DNA from: Jutongia hominis
GTDB taxonomy: Bacteria > Bacillota > Clostridia > Lachnospirales > Lachnospiraceae
Length of the DNA: 64,000 nucleotides
Assembly (NCBI RefSeq): GCF_014384965.1
Contig: NZ_JACRSW010000007.1
Coordinates: 1-64,000 of the forward strand
Reading direction: 5' to 3'
This document shows positions 63,777-64,000 of this stretch, one piece after another. The translations under genes and the position numbers were made by a program. Numbering within the stretch: the stretch's first letter is position 1; each line of letters starts with the position of its first letter. The notes under the pieces are model-generated. The model did not search any database. It saw nothing but the letters and a program-made list of their open reading frames with translations, and had not been told where the DNA came from.

Positions 63777-64000
63777 ATGAATAGACGATTTTCTTTTAAC
63801 AAAGCATTTTGGGGATTATTATTTTTATTAGCTGCTGCCGGTCTGGTGCTAAACCAGTTCAACTTCTGGCCAAATGTATATAACATTTCCGTGACTAGTA
63901 CAATCTTTACACTCTTTTTTCTCTGGATGCTCATTCAGGGGCTACAGCATAAGAACTTTTTTGCGATTGTTTTTGCACTTGCTTTTATGCTGATACAATA
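63777..64000 (+). CDS. Membrane protein, LiaF/DUF5668-like N-terminus (cut by window end)
   Basis: AGGAGG six bases before the ATG. The 74 visible residues start MNRRFSFNKAFWGLLFLLAAAG and contain three hydrophobic stretches (GLLFLLAAAGLVLNQF, TSTIFTLFFLWMLIQGL, FFAIVFALAFMLIQ). This is the pattern of the LiaF-type transmembrane domain found behind LytTR regulators. The protein continues beyond the window. Confidence 0.7.
   Translation, partial: MNRRFSFNKAFWGLLFLLAAAGLVLNQFNFWPNVYNISVTSTIFTLFFLWMLIQGLQHKNFFAIVFALAFMLIQ

Overview
The window looks like a chromosome segment of a low-GC, anaerobic, probably spore-forming gut Firmicute of the Lachnospiraceae type. The supporting signs are a CotJC-type coat-protein remnant and a CotS-like protein, a T-box ahead of metG, Firmicute LexA boxes, a PerR/rubrerythrin/flavodiiron oxygen-defence set, LytTR regulators, Big2-headed surface proteins and tRNAs without an encoded CCA. 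Most genes are on the minus strand. The assignment is inferred from gene content only.

Layout. 1-670: truncated gene ends (CotJC remnant). 676-3265: metG with a T-box leader and promoter. 3304-5743: a radical-SAM/HhH protein plus a DUF4130 protein behind a promoter overlapped by two LexA boxes. 5768-7651: HAD phosphatase and lrgAB. 8124-12183: secreted GH25 lysozyme and glycogen branching enzyme. 12387-15990: a MotA/MotB (ZorA/ZorB-like) pair and phosphoglucomutase. 16112-20965: PEGA lipoprotein, CotS-like protein, DegV and flavodiiron protein. 21222-26274: MATE exporter, a five-tRNA array, two aminotransferases and two tandem tRNA-Lys units. 26378-33494: NSS transporter, SDR, small proteins, HAD hydrolase, enolase and an orphan LytTR response regulator. 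33765-35012: rplJ-rplL with an L10 leader. 35094-41391: ABC exporter, RNA methyltransferase, ClC channel, PerR and reverse rubrerythrin. 41556-45847: three membrane proteins (two with zinc ribbons, one with a YARHG domain) and a coiled-coil protein. 46228-50622: Big2 surface protein, Lrp regulator and glutamate dehydrogenase.

The most distinctive region is 50779-57484, a compact and visibly AT-rich minus-strand operon. It encodes a monomodular NRPS (condensation-adenylation-carrier-reductase), an acyl-activating ligase, a free-standing acyl carrier protein and an Sfp-type phosphopantetheinyl transferase. Hand alignment of the adenylation pocket gives DLTKIGEVGK, one position away from the textbook asparagine code. 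The simplest reading is an N-acyl-asparagine aldehyde or alcohol. It is flanked by Big2/leucine-rich-repeat surface proteins (57581-61464), one frameshifted and one with about 26 near-identical 63-bp repeats. The window ends with an unknown exported protein, a LytTR regulator and the start of a membrane protein.

Other patterns are a dispersed palindromic element present in at least eight copies in one orientation, mostly just past minus-strand terminators, a PerR-type operator shared by perR and rubrerythrin, and a duplicated tRNA-Lys transcription unit.
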